DNA from: Hymenobacter translucens
GTDB taxonomy: Bacteria; Bacteroidota; Bacteroidia; Cytophagales; Hymenobacteraceae
Assembly (NCBI RefSeq): GCF_020685205.1
Contig: NZ_JAJERB010000013.1
Span: forward strand, 1-64,000
Direction: 5' to 3'
DNA: 64,000 nucleotides
Every line of letters begins with the position of its first letter. The stretch's first letter is position 1. The notes below the pieces were generated by a model, which had not been told where the DNA came from, ran no database searches, and saw nothing but the letters and a program-made list of their open reading frames with translations. This document shows positions 61,939 to 64,000 of this stretch, piece after piece. The position numbers were made by a program, and so were the translations under genes.

Positions 61939-62433
61939 ATGACCCAGCCTGCCCTCGCCTACCTGCCCTCCCCCATCGGTCCGCTTGAAATCCAGGGCTC
62001 CGATGCCGGCGTGGCGGCCATCCGCTTCCTGAACGAGCCGGTAGCTAGCGTCACGCTGGCTTTGCCGGTGCCCTCCTGCCTGCACGACTGTCACCAGCAG
62101 CTGAAAGCGTACTTCGGCGGGGAGCTGCGCGATTTCACGCTGACTTACGACGTGCGGCAGGGCACCGAGTTTCAGCGCCGGGTGTGGACGGTATTGACGG
62201 AAATCGGGTTCGGGCAGACGGCTTCCTACCTTGACCTGGCCCGGAAGCTGAACAACCCCGGCGCGGTGCGGGCAGTGGGCGCGGCCAACGGGCAGAACCC
62301 TTTGTCCATCGTCTGGCCCTGCCACCGCATCATCGGGTCGGGCGGGCAGCTTACGGGCTACGCCGGGGGCATGAGCCGCAAGCGGTGGCTGCTGGACCTG
62401 GAAAAGCCCCCGGCCCAACTGGGGTTGTTTTAA
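61939..62433 (+). CDS. Methylated-DNA--[protein]-cysteine S-methyltransferase
   Basis: Suicidal repair of O6-methylguanine. The 164 residues contain EFQRRVWTVLTEIGFGQTASYLDLA (the DNA-binding helix region, about 74-98), VRAVGAANGQNPLSIVWPCHRIIG (about 113-136) with the acceptor Cys in PCHR, and GYAGGMSRKRWLLDLE. The size and lack of the Ada N-terminal domain fit an Ogt-type enzyme. Confidence 0.96.
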   Translation: MTQPALAYLPSPIGPLEIQGSDAGVAAIRFLNEPVASVTLALPVPSCLHDCHQQLKAYFGGELRDFTLTYDVRQGTEFQRRVWTVLTEIGFGQTASYLDLARKLNNPGAVRAVGAANGQNPLSIVWPCHRIIGSGGQLTGYAGGMSRKRWLLDLEKPPAQLGLF

Positions 62434-62440
62434 ATAGTTG

Positions 62441-62497
62441 TTAGTTATCGGTTGTTAGAATTGTCCTGACAACGGACAACTAACAACCGATAACTAA
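62441..62497. repeat. Intergenic inverted repeat, family A
   Basis: Perfect 18-base arms TTAGTTATCGGTTGTTAG (62441-62458) and CTAACAACCGATAACTAA (62480-62497); the loop holds TTGTCC...GGACAA, the family core. Between convergent genes, eight bases before the esterase stop. Confidence 0.85.
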
Positions 62498-62504
62498 CCC
62501 TCCC

Positions 62505-63404
62505 TTACTTCCGCGCCGTCGACTTCGGCTCAGCGCCTACGAAGGGCAGCAGGCGCTGGTAGATAACGTTGCGCGACCAGAAGAGCTGCAGCACCATGGC
62601 CGCGTGCTTTTTGCCCGGCAGCACCTCGAATTGGGGAGCAAAGCCGGTATCGATGAGCTTCTGCCGGAACCGGGCGGTGCTGCTGGTAATGGACGGGTAC
62701 GTGTTTTCGCCCACGAAAATCAGAAAGGGCGGAGCCTGGGCCGACACGTGGTAGATGGGCGACATGGCTTTCCACACCGCCGGGTCTTTGCCGTATGGTA
62801 TCAGGTAGTCGGCGTCGCCGGGGTATTCCTGCTTCTGCAGGTAGGCATGCATGTCCAGTCCGGCGGCATCGTTCAGAATAACGCCCTGCACCGGATTGGT
62901 GCTCAGCCCGAGGCGGGCAAACTGCCGGCTGTCGGTAGCCAGCAGCGCGGCCAGCCCGCCCCCGGCCGAGTGGCCCAGCAGAAAGATGCGCTGCGGGTCG
63001 CCGCCGTAGGAGCCGATGTTCTGGCTGACCCACTGCACGGCCCGGGCGCAGTCTTCAGCCATGGCGGGCACCTGCACCGAGGGTGAGAGGCGGTAGTTGA
63101 CGACCACGGCCACAACGCCCTGCCGGGCGAGCCGCCGCCCGATAAACGAGTAGAAGTTCTTGTTGCCGCTGTTCCAGCTGCCGCCGTGAATAAAGACCAC
63201 CACGGGCCGGGGGCCGGCTTTGTGCCGGGGCGCGTACACGTCGAGCAGGTGGCGTTCCGCATCAAAGCCCGGCGCCGAGGCCGACTGGTAGGCTATATCC
63301 CGGGTGCGGTGGCTGCCCCGGCCTACCGCGTACTCGTTGGCGAGCAGCAGCAGCACGGCGGCCAGCAAAAAGCCCGGAACGAGCAGGTAGCGTAGTGAAA
63401 GCAT
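62505..63404 (-). CDS. Membrane-anchored or exported alpha/beta hydrolase (carboxylesterase-like)
   Basis: A 299-residue esterase with an N-terminal hydrophobic segment (LLVPGFLLAAVLLLLANEYAVG), a signal or anchor. The HSL/BD-FAE-like pattern is complete: VVVFIHGGSWNSGNK (oxyanion HGG, about 69-83), IFLLGHSAGGGLAALLATD (Ser about 148), an acid near FLIFVGENTYPSI and a His near EVLPGKKHAAMVLQ. It could deacetylate polysaccharides or cleave small esters; the context does not decide. Leftward, alone. Confidence 0.88.
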   Translation of the reverse strand: MLSLRYLLVPGFLLAAVLLLLANEYAVGRGSHRTRDIAYQSASAPGFDAERHLLDVYAPRHKAGPRPVVVFIHGGSWNSGNKNFYSFIGRRLARQGVVAVVVNYRLSPSVQVPAMAEDCARAVQWVSQNIGSYGGDPQRIFLLGHSAGGGLAALLATDSRQFARLGLSTNPVQGVILNDAAGLDMHAYLQKQEYPGDADYLIPYGKDPAVWKAMSPIYHVSAQAPPFLIFVGENTYPSITSSTARFRQKLIDTGFAPQFEVLPGKKHAAMVLQLFWSRNVIYQRLLPFVGAEPKSTARK

Positions 63405-63593
63405 AGCGGATCAGAAAAATGCCCGCGGGTGGCGGACGGGTTCATATACTGCGCCCCGGCGGAAATGGATTGCGCAGCCGGGTTGGGCCTTCGGGAACCA
63501 GTTGCCGGCTGGCCATGCTATATCTTTACACCCGACCCGGCGCGCCCGGAGTTATGCCCGCGGTAAACCTGCCGTTCTCAACTTTTCTTTCTC

Positions 63594-64000
63594 ATGAAAA
63601 ATTTTCTGTTCCTGGCTGCCCTGCTGACTTTGTTTAGCGCCTCTCCCGGATGGGCGCAGCGCAAAGGCAAGGACAAATCGAGCAGCGCGGTGCCGCTGGA
63701 TGCCAGCAGCCGCCTGCGTCCTTTATTCGGCGGCCTTACCCCGGCCCTGGCCGAGCAGATGATGGGCCCCGCCTTTCTGGCCGGCATCGACAAAAGCTTT
63801 CCTTCCCGGGCTGAGGCCAGCAAGTTCTTTTCCAACAAGGGCTTCGAGTACCTGGCCGAAAACCAGCCCGACACGGCCATCTACCGCTTCAACCTGGCCT
63901 GGCTGCTCGATCAGAAAAATGCCGATGCCTACCGGGGCCTGGGCGTCATCAGCGCCCGCAACCCCACTACCGACGAAACCGTGAGTTTGTTGACCCAGGG
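63594..64000 (+). CDS. Exported TPR-like protein, N-terminal part
   Basis: The gene runs off the window end; 135 codons are visible. A signal peptide (MKNFLFLAALLTLFSASPGWAQ) is followed by a Lys/Ser-rich stretch, a globular part RPLFGGLTPALAEQMMGPAF and the helical pair FEYLAENQPDTAIYRFNLAW...DAYRGLGVI, which looks like the start of tetratricopeptide repeats. A TATCTTTA -7-like box lies at 63521-63528. Function unknown. Confidence 0.8.
   Translation, partial: MKNFLFLAALLTLFSASPGWAQRKGKDKSSSAVPLDASSRLRPLFGGLTPALAEQMMGPAFLAGIDKSFPSRAEASKFFSNKGFEYLAENQPDTAIYRFNLAWLLDQKNADAYRGLGVISARNPTTDETVSLLTQ

Overview
The window is GC-rich chromosomal DNA from a member of the Bacteroidota, most likely a Hymenobacter-like Cytophagales bacterium (inference from gene content, no database was searched). 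Supporting signs are the DUF4295, BT_3928-like DoxX, DUF1599 and DUF5522 proteins, the rpmB/rpmG/DUF4295/ftsY/rimO neighbourhood, stand-alone MnmD, BshC, TAnnTTTG-type -7 boxes with few Shine-Dalgarno sequences, and many short lipoproteins. No rRNA, tRNA, CRISPR array, transposase, phage or plasmid gene was found.

Positions 1-10.6 kb hold a pectin/hexuronate locus. A leftward operon kduD-kduI-uxaB-uxaA-uxaC (uxaC cut by the window edge) diverges from a LacI-type regulator that starts with TTG. A second leftward pair encodes a secreted GH28 polygalacturonase and a GH105 unsaturated-uronyl hydrolase carrying an extra C-terminal domain. Near-identical operator-like sites lie in the divergent promoter region (5280-5303) and upstream of the GH28 gene (10557-10580), suggesting one regulon that runs from polymer cleavage to uronate catabolism.

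Positions 10.8-45.5 kb are mainly housekeeping genes: fatty-acid hydroxylase, aroK, an orphan peptide-type ABC permease, the DoxX/DUF1599 pair opposite folP-cdaA, kbl and an SDR-type threonine dehydrogenase (together threonine to glycine), envelope proteins (FAS1 lipoprotein, patatin, beta-barrel candidates), rlmN, mnmD, 5-formyl-THF cyclo-ligase, bshC, rimO, ftsY, ribosomal proteins L33 and L28 separated by an exported aminopeptidase P, a Rid protein, rocD, a tandem family of short lipoproteins with a decayed third copy, and hemB.

Positions 45.7-59.5 kb are the most unusual part. They hold an MMPL/RND exporter, a UbiA-like membrane protein overlapping a PEP-synthase-like protein, a YghO-like GNAT protein, an aminoglycoside-phosphotransferase-fold kinase, a BtaA-like (DUF3419) 3-amino-3-carboxypropyl transferase, a stand-alone AMP-forming acyl ligase and an APC amino-acid permease. 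The mix suggests a lipid or small-molecule pathway that I cannot match to a described one.

Positions 59.8-64 kb carry a GH1-like glycosidase, a single-HKD phospholipase D-like protein, a methylguanine-DNA methyltransferase, a membrane-anchored esterase and the start of an exported repeat protein. Short intergenic inverted repeats of at least three sequence families are scattered through the whole window.
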